Shown one piece after another: positions 54,361 to 64,000 of a stretch of 64,000 nucleotides of DNA. The stretch comes from Cinnamomum chago (Eukaryota; Streptophyta; Magnoliopsida; Laurales; Lauraceae): contig CP142453.1 in the NCBI GenBank assembly GCA_038049695.1, positions 1,195,501 to 1,259,500 of the forward strand. The letters run 5' to 3'. A model generated the notes under the pieces. It made no database searches, was not told the origin of the DNA, and was given only the letters and a program-made list of their open reading frames with translations. Position numbers and translations under genes: made by a program. The stretch's first letter is position 1; every line of letters begins with the position of its first letter.

Positions 54361-54960
54361 AATGTCTCTGTTGCTTTTTCATAACGCGAGGCAAGCTTAA
54401 TTCTTTGTGTGGTTTAATGGCTCTACCTAATGCAAGATCTGTTCGAAGAATGGCAATTCATAGAAAATCAGGTTGATTAAACCGTCATGGTATAAAATTT
54501 TATTGACCGTCCACTTCATAATATTAGATTAAACTGCTAAAAACAACCAGCAGACCATGTGTTCGAGTCCTGCAAAAGTTGGTGCAGGAGGTTGGTATGG
54601 AAGGCTGTAAAGGTGGGAAAGTTTAATTTGGAGACTGCCTCGTTCTCTGTTCTTCTACAAAATCTGATCTCCCAGGATTTGAAGCTCTGTAAGTAACTCT
54701 AACAGTTTCCTCCACCATAACAAAAGGTCCCATGAGACTCTATTCATTTCTAAGATTCTCCACCAGGATTAGGCTGTCCCCTTCAAAAACCACTATGGTG
54801 ACTATTGGATTTGCACAGCAGCAACACCTTGAAGAAGGGCCTGAAGCTCTGCTTCAAGAGGGTGAGTGGCCTTCTTAGTTCCTGAATAAGCTGCCATCAT
54901 GACTCCCCCCAGGTCCCGAATGATACCTCCAACACCAGCCATCTGAGTTCCAAATCTATT
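54361..54960 (-). mobile_element. LINE 3' end with RNase H remnant
   Basis: Minus strand reads GVGGIIRD..GGVMMAAYSGT, THPLEAELQALLQG, then 3' UTR shared with 17425-18090. 5'-truncated. Its extra 3' UTR beside 54961-55215 and its absence from copy A mean it inserted after the duplication. Confidence 0.7.
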
Positions 54961-55215
54961 AGGAAGTTCTCTGTTGCTTTTTCATAACAGTAGGCTTGGT
55001 TAGCTTTCTGTTTAAAATATAACTTGACACAGAATTTGTGGGGTTTGATGGCTCTATCAAATACAAGTGCTGTCATAACATAAGATGGCACAGAGTTTGT
55101 GAGCATTGGCAATTCATAGAAAATCAGGTTGATTGAACTGTCATGATATAAGATTTTATCCACCCTCCATTTCGAAATATCAGATTGAACAGCTAGAAAC
55201 ACTCAGTAGAGGTGG
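54961..55215 (-). mobile_element. LINE 3' UTR remnant (shared with copy A)
   Basis: Counterpart of 47385-47600 (AGTGCTGTCATAACATAAGATGG is the diagnostic block, read in two pieces). Confidence 0.65.
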
Positions 55216-55587
55216 TTTTTTGTTGATGTGTTTGGACTTCCCTTTTCCTTTTTACTTCACTAATCTGATTTACTTATGATCAGTCTCATGACAGGCTCAA
55301 CTGCAATTGATGAAATTTGGAATATAGCTTAGGATATTGACTGACTGGGTTGGATTCTCCACTCAATCAACAGATACCAACATAAGGAATGGTGCCAAAT
55401 CCAAAAACAAGATGAGGGCAGAATGCTGTTGATGTCTTAAAAATAGAACTACAAAAAGAAAACCTATATTCTCCTTGGGCAAGCCATGAACAGAGAAAGC
55501 TCAAAAATTATAAAAAAAAAAAAAGAAACCCTCCTCTCCAATTCAACGCCACAAACCAAGTAGTAGCTTGCTTGAACTGAAGTGTTT

Positions 55588-56316
55588 TTAGATCCTTACA
55601 AAAAAGATGGTGAGCTCAGGGCCACTGTTCCCATCTGGCCCAAGCATGTAGAGCGTCTCGGAGTCTCTCGACCCGACAACCTGCTCAAAATGGGCCCTCA
55701 TGTAGGCGAGTTCCCCATCAGAACCTTCCACATCCGAACTGCCTGGTAGAACTCCAGCCCCCATGGAAACAGGCATAAGGAGCTCCATAACCTTGAGATC
55801 ATCCTCTGTAGCCTCTCTCTTGACTCCAAAACCACTCTTCTTCCCATTGCAATACAAAGTCCAGAGGGGCTCCTCCAAGAGCTCCATTCTCTCCTTCTCA
55901 CCCAGTCTCTTGTCGCACTCGAGCGCGAACCGCACCATGCCCAAGCTCATCTCCTTTTGGAGGAAGCTGGTCTGCATGGCCAGCTCCAGCACTAGGGAGG
56001 GGAGGCACCTAGAGTTCTCTTGTATGGACAGGCTAACCCTCCCATTGCGATATCCAAAAAGGGTGCCGGTCACCTTGGCTCCCCTTGGACGCTTGCTCTC
56101 CGGGATGGCTGGGAGAGTGCAGGAAGGTGTGACGATCGGGAAAGAGCGGAATAAGGAACGGAAGAGTTGGAAGAACTTGAAGGGTCTGGTCTTTTTCTTC
56201 TTCTGGGATGGCTGTAGAAGAGATACCTGAGGTTTTGTGTAACTGGCCGATGTTGGGCCTGGCTCTTCCCGTCTGCTTCTTGATGGCTCCACCATCATTG
56301 AACCCCTCACAAGCAA
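55588..56316 (-). CDS. MIZ1-like protein (DUF617)
   Basis: Single exon of 242 codons. After a variable basic N-terminus the DUF617 domain (about residues 80-242) shows all its family blocks: KVTGTLFGYRNGRVSLSIQE, LPSLVLELAM, SFLQKEMSLGMVRFALEC, LLEEPLWTLYCNGKKSGFGV, VMELLMPVSMGAGVLPGS, GELAYMRAHFEQVVGSRDSE and a C-terminal DGNSGPELTIFFVRI. The founding member, MIZU-KUSSEI 1, is needed for root growth toward water and acts at the endoplasmic reticulum. Other members are little known, so function here is by family only. The ATG at 56316 was taken as the first in frame; a second Met lies six residues on. A GA/CT microsatellite just upstream would be in the 5' leader. A dead copy lies at 47982. 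Confidence 0.88.
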   Translation of the reverse strand: MLVRGSMMVEPSRSRREEPGPTSASYTKPQVSLLQPSQKKKKTRPFKFFQLFRSLFRSFPIVTPSCTLPAIPESKRPRGAKVTGTLFGYRNGRVSLSIQENSRCLPSLVLELAMQTSFLQKEMSLGMVRFALECDKRLGEKERMELLEEPLWTLYCNGKKSGFGVKREATEDDLKVMELLMPVSMGAGVLPGSSDVEGSDGELAYMRAHFEQVVGSRDSETLYMLGPDGNSGPELTIFFVRI

Positions 56317-56341
56317 CCAAAGGAAGAAGCCAAGCCCATGC

Positions 56342-56344
<3 letters not shown>

Positions 56345-56384
<40 letters not shown>
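56345..56384. repeat. GA microsatellite
   Basis: About 20 AG units, CT on the strand of the MIZ1-like gene, about 30 bp upstream of its start codon. Confidence 0.9.
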
Positions 56385-56386
<2 letters not shown>

Positions 56387-56387
56387 T

Positions 56388-57745
56388 CCTTAGCTGGTTT
56401 GTTAGAGAGATTTTGGGAATGAGTTGAGAATTCCAGGGAGGTGGTTAAGTCGGTTAGTGTCGTGTGGCTTAGGCCTGGTCTGAAGTGTTCTGAATTTATT
56501 GCCTCTACTACTCTCCAGCATAATTGGGCCTACATACAAAGTGGAGTGAACCAAACTTACAACGTTTATAATTGGGTCTACATACAAAGTCTAGTCTTGG
56601 GATGTCAATGGACCTCTGGTTACCCAGTTACCAAAAGGATCCAGCTCAAAACTCTGGGTATGGGACCTCATTTAGAGTCTAGACCCCAACCCACGTCTTT
56701 TGCTACAGCAGCCTAGTCACTAATCAGATCCAGCTTTGGTCCAGTTGACCAAATACTGGTATACCCGATTGTATAATACAATATGATCTAAATAATATTG
56801 TTATATGTAATACATTATATGTACAAGCATTAAGTATATATAGACTACATGTTAGATTGAAGTTTGTATAATATAATATGATACTGTAACCAGGCTTTGA
56901 GCCTGGACCAGCGTAAGATCTATTGGAGTTGGGTCCAAGTTTATGCATTAGACAATTCAGGTACATGGAACACCAATCAAGTCCAGGTACACCATGGACC
57001 CATTTACATTGCTACTCTATCAGTCTATCCTCAGTCCTTGGGGGTAAAAAAATAAAAAAGTGTCAAGCTTCAGCATGCAGGGCGCTTCTAACAGTTTTTA
57101 ATCATCAGAGATTTTTAAAAAAAGATGGCAGTTATTTCTATTTAAAGACCATGATTTTCATCAGTAGGAGGCCCAAGTTTCAAAATCTTTCTTCCTTTGA
57201 AATGGAGATTGAGACCATATTCCTTCCTCATAAATTGCTAAGCGCATGCTCAGGTTCTTTCTTTCACCTCTTTGTTGGATTAAAAAGAAATATTATTGAG
57301 CACCCAAAAGCAATAAGAAGAAGAATAAGAAACCAAGTAATAGTACCCCCCAAGAAGAAAGCTCAGGAGGGTGGTCAGTTTGGCATCAAAATTTTGTACA
57401 ATTCTTGTTCAGGGATTTTTAAAACCGTCCAAAATTCTTATCAGGAACTCTATCATTAATATCAATTACATGTTAATCTATAAAAAGTATATCAAATTCT
57501 AGAATATAGAGCTTTTCAAAAGCTTTGCAACCACTTTCTTTCTAAGTTCTCTCCATCTAAAAATAGGCAAAAAGAAATTAGAGACCTCAAGGAGATACAA
57601 TCATACATAAAGTTAAACTTTCGGAACAGAATGAATTCCTGATAAAACCTTTACTTACCAAATGAACTTTCTGGTGAATAACGCAAGTATTTTTAACTGT
57701 TAGCAGTAGTAGTTGTTGTTGTTACTATCACTATTATTATTATTA
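56388..57745. other. Intergenic, no gene seen
   Basis: Open frames here (such as 56923-57459) have no recognisable domain and unstable composition. Confidence 0.45.
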
Positions 57746-58175
57746 GGGGTTTTGACATATTACTACCCCCTTAAACCCAGATGTTTCAATTTTATGATTA
57801 AAATTCAGATAATGTCACTATAGTAACTTGACTCTCGTCAACGTTTATTTTAAAGCTTTTTTACTCCAGATCCCATAATATCATGGCTTTTATGCAACAT
57901 TTAGGGAGATTACTTTCCAAATGATAAAACTTGAGAAATGGTGATCAGATGTATACTTATTTTTCACAAAATGTTAGTTTTTGTGTTTTATAAAAAAAAA
58001 AAATTATTTACTAGGTGCAAAAAATATATGATAGTCATGATATCATGGGATATGGTGCAAAAAAGTTAAAAAAATTAATGTTGACCAAAGTCAAACTACG
58101 ATGGTGACATTATCTAAATTTGGATCATGAAATTGGAAAAATAAAGTTTAAGGTGAACCAATATACCAAAACCCC
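57746..58175. mobile_element. MITE with ~165-bp TIRs
   Basis: Tips are GGGGTTTTGACATATTACT and, reversed, GGGGTTTTGGTATATTGGT. Inner blocks AGATAATGTCACYAT, GTCAAC and CCATGATATCATG are shared in inverted orientation. Flanked by TTATTATTA on both sides (9 bp, though low-complexity). Confidence 0.75.
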
Positions 58176-59212
58176 TTATTATTAAGAAGTAACCCAACAA
58201 AGACTCTAGATAAATAAGCCAAATCAATCGCCTGGGCCCGGATAAAAAGGAGAGTGAGTAAGATGGGACGAAGCAGGCACACTGAATGGAGCAGACCTTT
58301 CCTTTTTGTTGCTTTTTGGGCTCGACATCTTTCCTCTTTGTTGGTTTTTGGGATGGTTGTATACTGCAAGTAGTCGTTGGGACCCTCCATTTACTGAGTC
58401 CAGAAGACCTTAATGTAGGCCCTTTTTTAATAAAATGGCACAGTTCCCAAGCCAAGAAAAGAAAATGGGTCAGAGCACTTCAAGTTAAAAGGGTCAATCC
58501 ATAACCTTAATTAAAAGGTTGAGTTTGGATTAAATTGGTAGTTCATAGTTCCATTAATTAATTAGCATTTTTTCTGAAGGGTCTAGTGACACAAATGTAC
58601 TCAATCTGAACTCAGGCATTCTATTAGTTGAATCAGATATCTTAAATCACAGAGGGTCAACCGAAACACTAAGATTACAGGGTCAAGTTTGATTTGGGTC
58701 ACAAAATGCCTCCCTTAGTTAGGATCATATGGAAGTGATAATTAGAGTCGATCCAATATTCCAAGGTTGGACCTATCAAGGGATGGCTTAAATTGAGAAA
58801 CGGATCTTCCCTTCAAACTAATATGAGCCCCTAATTCTATAAAGCATTTGATCATATCACTAAAAACTCCATTGATTTTCACTAAATAAGCTACTAATCG
58901 AAAGGGGTGGTCCAGATTAATGACATCGATTATCCAACAGTCAAAAAGGCAAATGGCTTGGGTCACCAAAATTAGTTCCAGTGCACCATCATTTCCAGTG
59001 TTTGTTCCCACTGCTTGGACTTTTCCTACCTGTTTATTCCTTGTAGAGAATCCATTTAGAGAATCCATTCGTCTCTTCTTCTCACTCAAATTTCATGAAA
59101 AACTGAACTGTTCAATGGAAAAAGCAAAAGGCTGCTATAAAATGGGAATTTCAACGATGCTCTCTGCCATCAGAACTTGCTCTATTTTTCAACATTTGGA
59201 GGGTCATTTTTG
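58176..59212. other. Intergenic, no gene seen
   Basis: No domain-bearing frame or structured repeat. Confidence 0.45.
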
Positions 59213-59741
59213 GGCATGTTTGTGTAACACTTTTCCGCGGAAAAGTTTACGGTTTTCCGTGGAAAACCCATTTTTCCAACGTTTGGTGCGGAACAATTCC
59301 GCGGAAATGTTTTCCTGCCTCGTCAGCATTTTCCTTGATAATTGTGGAAATGGGTTTCCTATGGGGGGTATGGGAAATGGTTTTCCTCGGAAAACTTCTC
59401 CATCTTTTCCTCACTTTTGTCCATTTCAATCGAAAAACCCTATAACTCTTTCATTTTTTATTTCTTTATATAAATTATTATTTAATGTTAAATAAATAAT
59501 ATACATGTTGTGTTATTTTCTTCAAAAAATTATATCACCAAATAAGAAATTTTGATTTTCTATAAGGAATCCACAGCCGCACCAAACAATATCTGCACCA
59601 ATTCAATGAGGAAACTCTTTTTGCACCAAACATGGATTTCTAAATTCTACGGAAATCTTTTTTCGAGGTTTTCATTTCTATGGAAAATGCTAACGTGGCA
59701 ATTTCCTCTTTCCGTGAAAATGGTGTGTACACAAACGTGCC
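59213..59741. mobile_element. Small TIR element
   Basis: Ends GGCATGTTTGTGTAACAC and, reversed, GGCACGTTTGTGTACAC. The interior repeats TTTCCGCGGAAA-like palindromes. Target duplication not resolved. Confidence 0.6.
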
Positions 59742-60056
59742 TTAAGTTGAGGGTGTATCTGAGTTTGGTGATTTTAAATAGAGTAGGTCATGGTGTCAGT
59801 CAAGAGTTATCACATAGTTATTGTCTCATCCACTCCATTCAGAGATTAGGTAGCGAATATCTGTAATGACTCATCAGTTAAGTTACTAAATTACATTTGA
59901 TTTGGTCAACCCAATGACTTGATGTGATGTCTGGTGCTACAGATGAGTGGGGGCATCATAACTTAGATATAAAATGGTGATAATTTGGGACATACTTGAC
60001 CCACTTGGACCCATCAACGGTATTGATGACCTAACAATGCACCTGCTTTGATGGGT

Positions 60057-62388
60057 TGTTAGGCTCCGTCCCGAGTTAATCTCGATTAACTCTATTTAAT
60101 TGAACTTAAGACTAATTAAGCCGATTTGAATGCACTAATGGTGAAATTATCGCCAAATGAAATTGAATTAGCCTAACTATGAGTTATTTCGGCTTAAGGA
60201 AATAGTAAGAAATGAATTGAAAGGAATTCAATGAAAATGGAGCTTAGAACAAGCAAATGAAGACAATTGTATAAATACGGAATTATACGTATTTTGTCCA
60301 ATACGGAAAGTCTTGCTACCAGCAGATGTATCTCGACGAGTACGATGAATTGTATAAAAGACGTGAATTGATTCGATGAATATCAAATCAAATGGACGTT
60401 GAATCGACTTGTATTGAAATTAAATGAAAGAAAGAGGGGGTAAATGCAAAAATGGCCTTATAAGATAAGATGATGAACTCCATTGAGTTCATTCATCTCC
60501 AGCAACTCCTTCCACAGCCGTTTCTTCTTCTTTTCTTCTTCTGTTTCCATTTTTCTCTTCATCAAGAGTGAAGGTGAGTTGATGCAAGTGAAAAAGTTTC
60601 ATCTCCTCCATCTTCTACATCCTCTTCTTTAAGTTTTATTGGAAGTCAAGCTTGAAAGAGGTGCAATCCAACTCCATACAAGCTAAGAAAAGGGTTTTCT
60701 CTATCAAAGCTTCATTTAAGGCAAGTCATACATATGTTTATGGTTATGAGTGAGTTTGCATGGATTTTAATGGAAGGAAATGGAAAAATCCACTGTTAGC
60801 TTGATTTGGGAGGCCATTTATGGATTTTAAGATCTTTACTTGGAGATGATTTAGTTGGAATGATTAGTCTTAAATTTCCTTGTTAAATGCATGTTTTAAT
60901 TGCTTATTAGGTTCAGGAAGCATCAGGAAGAAAAAAGGGTTGAAAAATCCCATTCACTGCACTGCAGAACAGAACCTGTGTTCTGTTTCTGCAGTGTCGT
61001 CGGTCGACCGACCAGCAGGTCTAGGTCGACCGGGACTACTGCGATAAATCCTAAACGCCTGACGAAGTTTCTGTTCCGCCTTTTTAAGTTACAACTCTAG
61101 GTCGACCGAGACTAATCCATGTCGACCGAGACCATTGAAAATTGTCCAAAAAGTGTAGTTTGAGTCTAAATGTCCGGAATTAATAGTTTAAGCTTAGAGA
61201 TTGACCAGATTAGTTATATTAAGGAAAAATTTAGCCAATCGCTCGGACCGCCAGTGAGTTTTGGATTTTACGAGAAATAAGATCGCTTATGAGATCATAA
61301 TTACTTCTCGTATAGGTATACATCCATAAGTGTTAACTAGGGTTATCCTAATGCATAATCATATAAGTAATGTCATCAAAAGTAATCCTTGCATTGATAA
61401 CCAAAGTTACACTCAATGGTTGGTTAAATGATGAATTGAACACGAGACTGAGATTAATAGGAGTTGTTAATAGGTCTGGCACTACCTAGTGGTTTCCGAA
61501 CTCATTATGAAATTGAATTGAATGAAATGATAAATGAATGTAATGACTATTCCTACTGCAGTAGATGAGAATGGGAGCGTTCGGAGCTCCGTGGGACACC
61601 AGTGATCTCTGATCAAGACACTGGGAGATCTCACCACACTGGACCGAAAGGTCATTGACTAACAAGTCATACACTGAAAAGCCATTAATAAATATTGAAC
61701 ATTATGCATAAATGAATATGAAATGCTTCCTTTTGGAAGATTAAATGAATAGAATGGAGTTGAAACCCCTGCTAGTGTAGTTGCCAGTATATTGTTGTGA
61801 TTAATGGTATTTGTTATGAATTGTTTAGCACTGTTAAACAATGAATTGTTAGGAATTATGAAATGTTATAAATATATGTATACCTTGTTGAACCGTCGTG
61901 TTCATGGTATTACTGATGATGTTACAGGCTCAGTTGCCCGTGCCAGCACCTCCGAGACCGTCCCGACAGCGGAGGCGGCCCATTCGCTACCTCCAGGAGG
62001 TCTAGCCGAATGGACGTGATATGAGAGAGGATAACACAGCATCTTTTGAAAACTTTTTAGAAACTGTTTGCATATTCATTTTGGTATTGTAAGTATTAAA
62101 GTGATATCCCCTGCATTGTATTTTAAATGTGCAGTGGTTGATAGTAGGAAACTACGATGATGTACAGTAACTTTACTGTTCATAGTAAAGTATATGATTC
62201 GTTTTGTTAATGGTTGTCAATGTATATTATTTGTATATTCCGCACTGTACATTGACAGGTACGTATGCAAGATCCCTTGTAGATTCGTTTTAACTTCGGT
62301 TATTTCGGATCTACGGGAATAAGTATGATTAACATCGCGACCCGGGGGTTAACCCTAATGACTCTGATCTCGGGTCCGGGTCGTGACA
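60057..62388 (+). mobile_element. Solo LTR of a Ty3/gypsy-like retrotransposon
   Basis: Begins TGTTAGGCTCCGTC, ends GGGTCCGGGTCGTGACA, and is flanked by TGGGT on both sides (60052-60056 and 62389-62393). Length 2,332 bp with no internal gag-pol. The GGGTCGTGACA end is common in long LTRs of plant gypsy elements; the lineage is not assigned. It contains GGTCGACCGA repeats (60998-61128) and a short Pro/Arg-rich frame near 61930-62000. It marks recombination between the two LTRs of a former full element. Confidence 0.85.
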
Positions 62389-62393
62389 TGGGT

Positions 62394-63000
62394 CTAACCT
62401 GCTAATCCAATAAAAAGAAAACAAAACTGTTCGTTATTTTACAAAGTCAAACCATCACTCATGACCGGGCACTAAAAAAAACATAATATAGAGTGTAACC
62501 TAGAGAAATTCCGAGTTCAAGAAGTGAAAACAGACACCAGAGAAAGTCAGAGTAAAAAAAAGGTAAGGAAGAATACCATGTGCCTACCAATTGAAACCTG
62601 AATCATTTAAAATAAATATTTTTAAAGTATAATTCGAGTTTAGTGCTCTATGTTTGTGACGGTTCGATTTAAAAAAAAAAGGTGATCATCACAGTTGTAT
62701 GCATATTCATTAAACCAACATGGAAAAAAAATTAAATCGATGTCAAATTTAAAGAAAACCCATAGACCAAAAGGACATTTATTAAATTTTAAGTTATTCG
62801 GATTTTAATATGTTAACCTCACTGTGGAGATCAATTCCTTTTAACTCAGGATTTGTCTGGGTGAAAGCCTTAGAGAGGATCTAGACTCGTGAACCTGTCA
62901 TTTCATAATAAAGAAGACTCACTGAACATGACATGCTCCATCAAGCCTGAGTAATTAAAACAATAACATTATGTGATCAAGGGGTGCTTGAAGACCCTCT
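62394..63000. other. Intergenic, upstream of the PROPEP-like gene
   Basis: AT-rich. No gene seen. Confidence 0.5.
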
Positions 63001-63004
63001 TCAT

Positions 63005-63013
63005 TTATTTAAG
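63005..63013 (+). promoter_or_regulatory. Possible TATA box of the PROPEP-like gene
   Basis: TATTTAAG about 70 bp before the GA tract and 110 bp before the start codon. Confidence 0.4.
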
Positions 63014-63077
63014 CCCCTATCCCAGACTTCTGCAGACCACACAACAGGAGCTCTGATGTAACTTTGGACACACACTG

Positions 63078-63080
<3 letters not shown>

Positions 63081-63114
<34 letters not shown>
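63081..63114 (+). repeat. GA microsatellite in the 5' leader
   Basis: 17 AG units, ending 9 bp before the start codon of the PROPEP-like gene. Confidence 0.95.
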
Positions 63115-63116
<2 letters not shown>

Positions 63117-63123
63117 AGTTTCC

Positions 63124-63291
63124 ATGGAAGAAACTTCTGCAAGGAATATCTCATCCAAGACAACTGAATCTTCTGCATCTTTGCATCCATGTTATTGCCT
63201 ACAGCTCGCCATAAAAAAATTACTTGGGTGCTTGGGTTTGTATTCTACCTTCAATGATCTTCCAAACAAAGAGGGGGAAATGAAAGCCACT

Positions 63292-63370
<79 letters not shown>

Positions 63371-63514
63371 AAGATACATATATATATATATATTCATGAT
63401 CTTGCTTTTATTCAACAGGAAGATAGATCCATATCGTCGTTGGACGCGAATTTGTTATCTAGAATGCCAAAGCCACCAGTCATAGATCCTGGCAGAGGCG
63501 GGCAGACCAACTAG
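63124..63514 (+). CDS. PROPEP: Elicitor peptide precursor (PROPEP-like)
   Basis: Exon 1 is 63124-63291 (56 codons). The intron 63292-63418 runs GTAAGT to CAACAG in phase 0. Exon 2 is 63419-63514 (31 codons and stop), giving 87 residues, a normal PROPEP length. There is no signal peptide. Residues 24-41 form an amphipathic CYCLQLAIKKLLGCLGLYS segment like the conserved helix of PROPEPs, followed by an acidic/basic linker and a C-terminal ~23 residues rich in basic and Pro residues that end PGRGGQTN. Known Peps end in G-R-x-G-x-x-N. Family knowledge: the precursor is cut after damage, and the released C-terminal peptide binds PEPR receptor kinases at the cell surface to amplify immune signalling. 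Assigned on motif, length, exon layout and position of the peptide. Another small basic protein cannot be excluded. Confidence 0.75.
63297..63366 (+). repeat. CT microsatellite in the PROPEP intron
   Basis: 35 TC units starting 5 bp inside the 5' splice site, complementary to the GA tract in the leader. Confidence 0.95.
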
Positions 63515-64000
63515 CAAGTAAAAAAAGCTCATCGTTTACTTGCATCTAACCTCAAATCAATGATATCTGATCAATGCTATCCAGAGTAAGAAGATGATGG
63601 AGAGAGGTTCCTGTAGGACCGACGAAACCGGGCTTCGGTGCTGTCGTCAGTGCAGCAGATCAAGGGCATGTATGTACATACACGTGCTTCGACAACCAAA
63701 CCCATGTATACATTTGCATGTTACTGTGTGAACCACCCACCTACCTCTGTATGTACATTAGCTTATAATAAAAATGAAGTTTTACTTGGATTCAGGAGTT
63801 TTATGAATGTGATCATGTGTTTTCTGAAGAAAAAATGGTGGGAATGGAGCTCAGAGACGTTTTACTGATGAGCTCTTTGACGATCATTAGGGATGCAAAT
63901 GGTATCCGACTATCCGGAAGTTCCGACCCAAAAAAACCAGGTTGAAAACCTATTTTAGGTTCCAATTCATAAACGGATCCCGATTCGAAACTCAATTTAG
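63515..64000. other. 3' flank of the PROPEP-like gene
   Basis: Probable 3' UTR with TGTACATACA-type short repeats. No further gene seen to the window end. Confidence 0.45.

Noticed and set aside
56923..57459. 178-codon open frame on the plus strand
   Set aside because: No recognisable motif, uneven composition, no splice or promoter support.
1..64000. CRISPR arrays, bacterial operons, tRNA or rRNA genes
   Set aside because: None seen. The tandem repeats present have no spacers, and the only tRNA-like signal is the SINE box B.

Overview
This is nuclear DNA of a flowering plant. Genes have GT-AG introns, a chloroplast SEP2-type gene and a plant elicitor-peptide precursor are present, and most of the sequence is plant transposons. 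The lineage cannot be fixed from the window. I see nothing grass-specific.

Layout. 1-1.5 kb: the first two coding exons of a stress-enhanced protein 2 gene (minus), running off the left edge, with ABRE and DRE motifs upstream. 2.0-3.2 kb: a dispersed repeat and a small inverted-repeat element. 4.0-5.2 kb: an mTERF gene (minus). 5.8-14.5 kb: two Mutator-like elements of one family. The second (7113-14468) is complete: 232-bp terminal inverted repeats (TIRs), a perfect 9-bp target duplication, an intact three-exon transposase, and captured pieces of two host genes, a class I trehalose-phosphate synthase and a telomere repeat-binding protein. 14.8-16.2 kb: two more inverted-repeat elements. 17.4-18.1 kb: a LINE 3' end. 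18.264-30.861 kb: a young, nearly complete Ty3/gypsy element of the Tat type, transcribed to the left, with a spliced antisense gene and a 37-copy 49-bp array. It sits just downstream of a second mTERF gene (30979-32133).

33.3-36.3 kb: a FAR1/Mutator transposase gene fused to an OTU cysteine-protease domain, carrying one nonsense codon. 39.9-44 kb: small TIR elements, two of them nested in one repeat copy with their empty-site counterpart visible near 2.2 kb. 44.2-48.3 kb and 50.9-56.3 kb: two copies of a segmental duplication, each holding an mTERF gene followed by a MIZ1-like (DUF617) gene. In the first copy the mTERF gene is intact and the MIZ1-like gene is dead. In the second it is the reverse. 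A 1.3-kb foldback element lies between them. 57.7-62.4 kb: further small TIR elements and a 2.3-kb solo LTR. 63.1-63.5 kb: a two-exon PROPEP-like gene at the right edge.

Probable functional host genes are SEP2 (chloroplast stress), three mTERF proteins (organelle gene expression), one MIZ1-like protein and the elicitor-peptide precursor. The rest is a layered transposon record, much of it datable by nesting. All splice sites and target duplications were read by eye. No search or alignment program was run.
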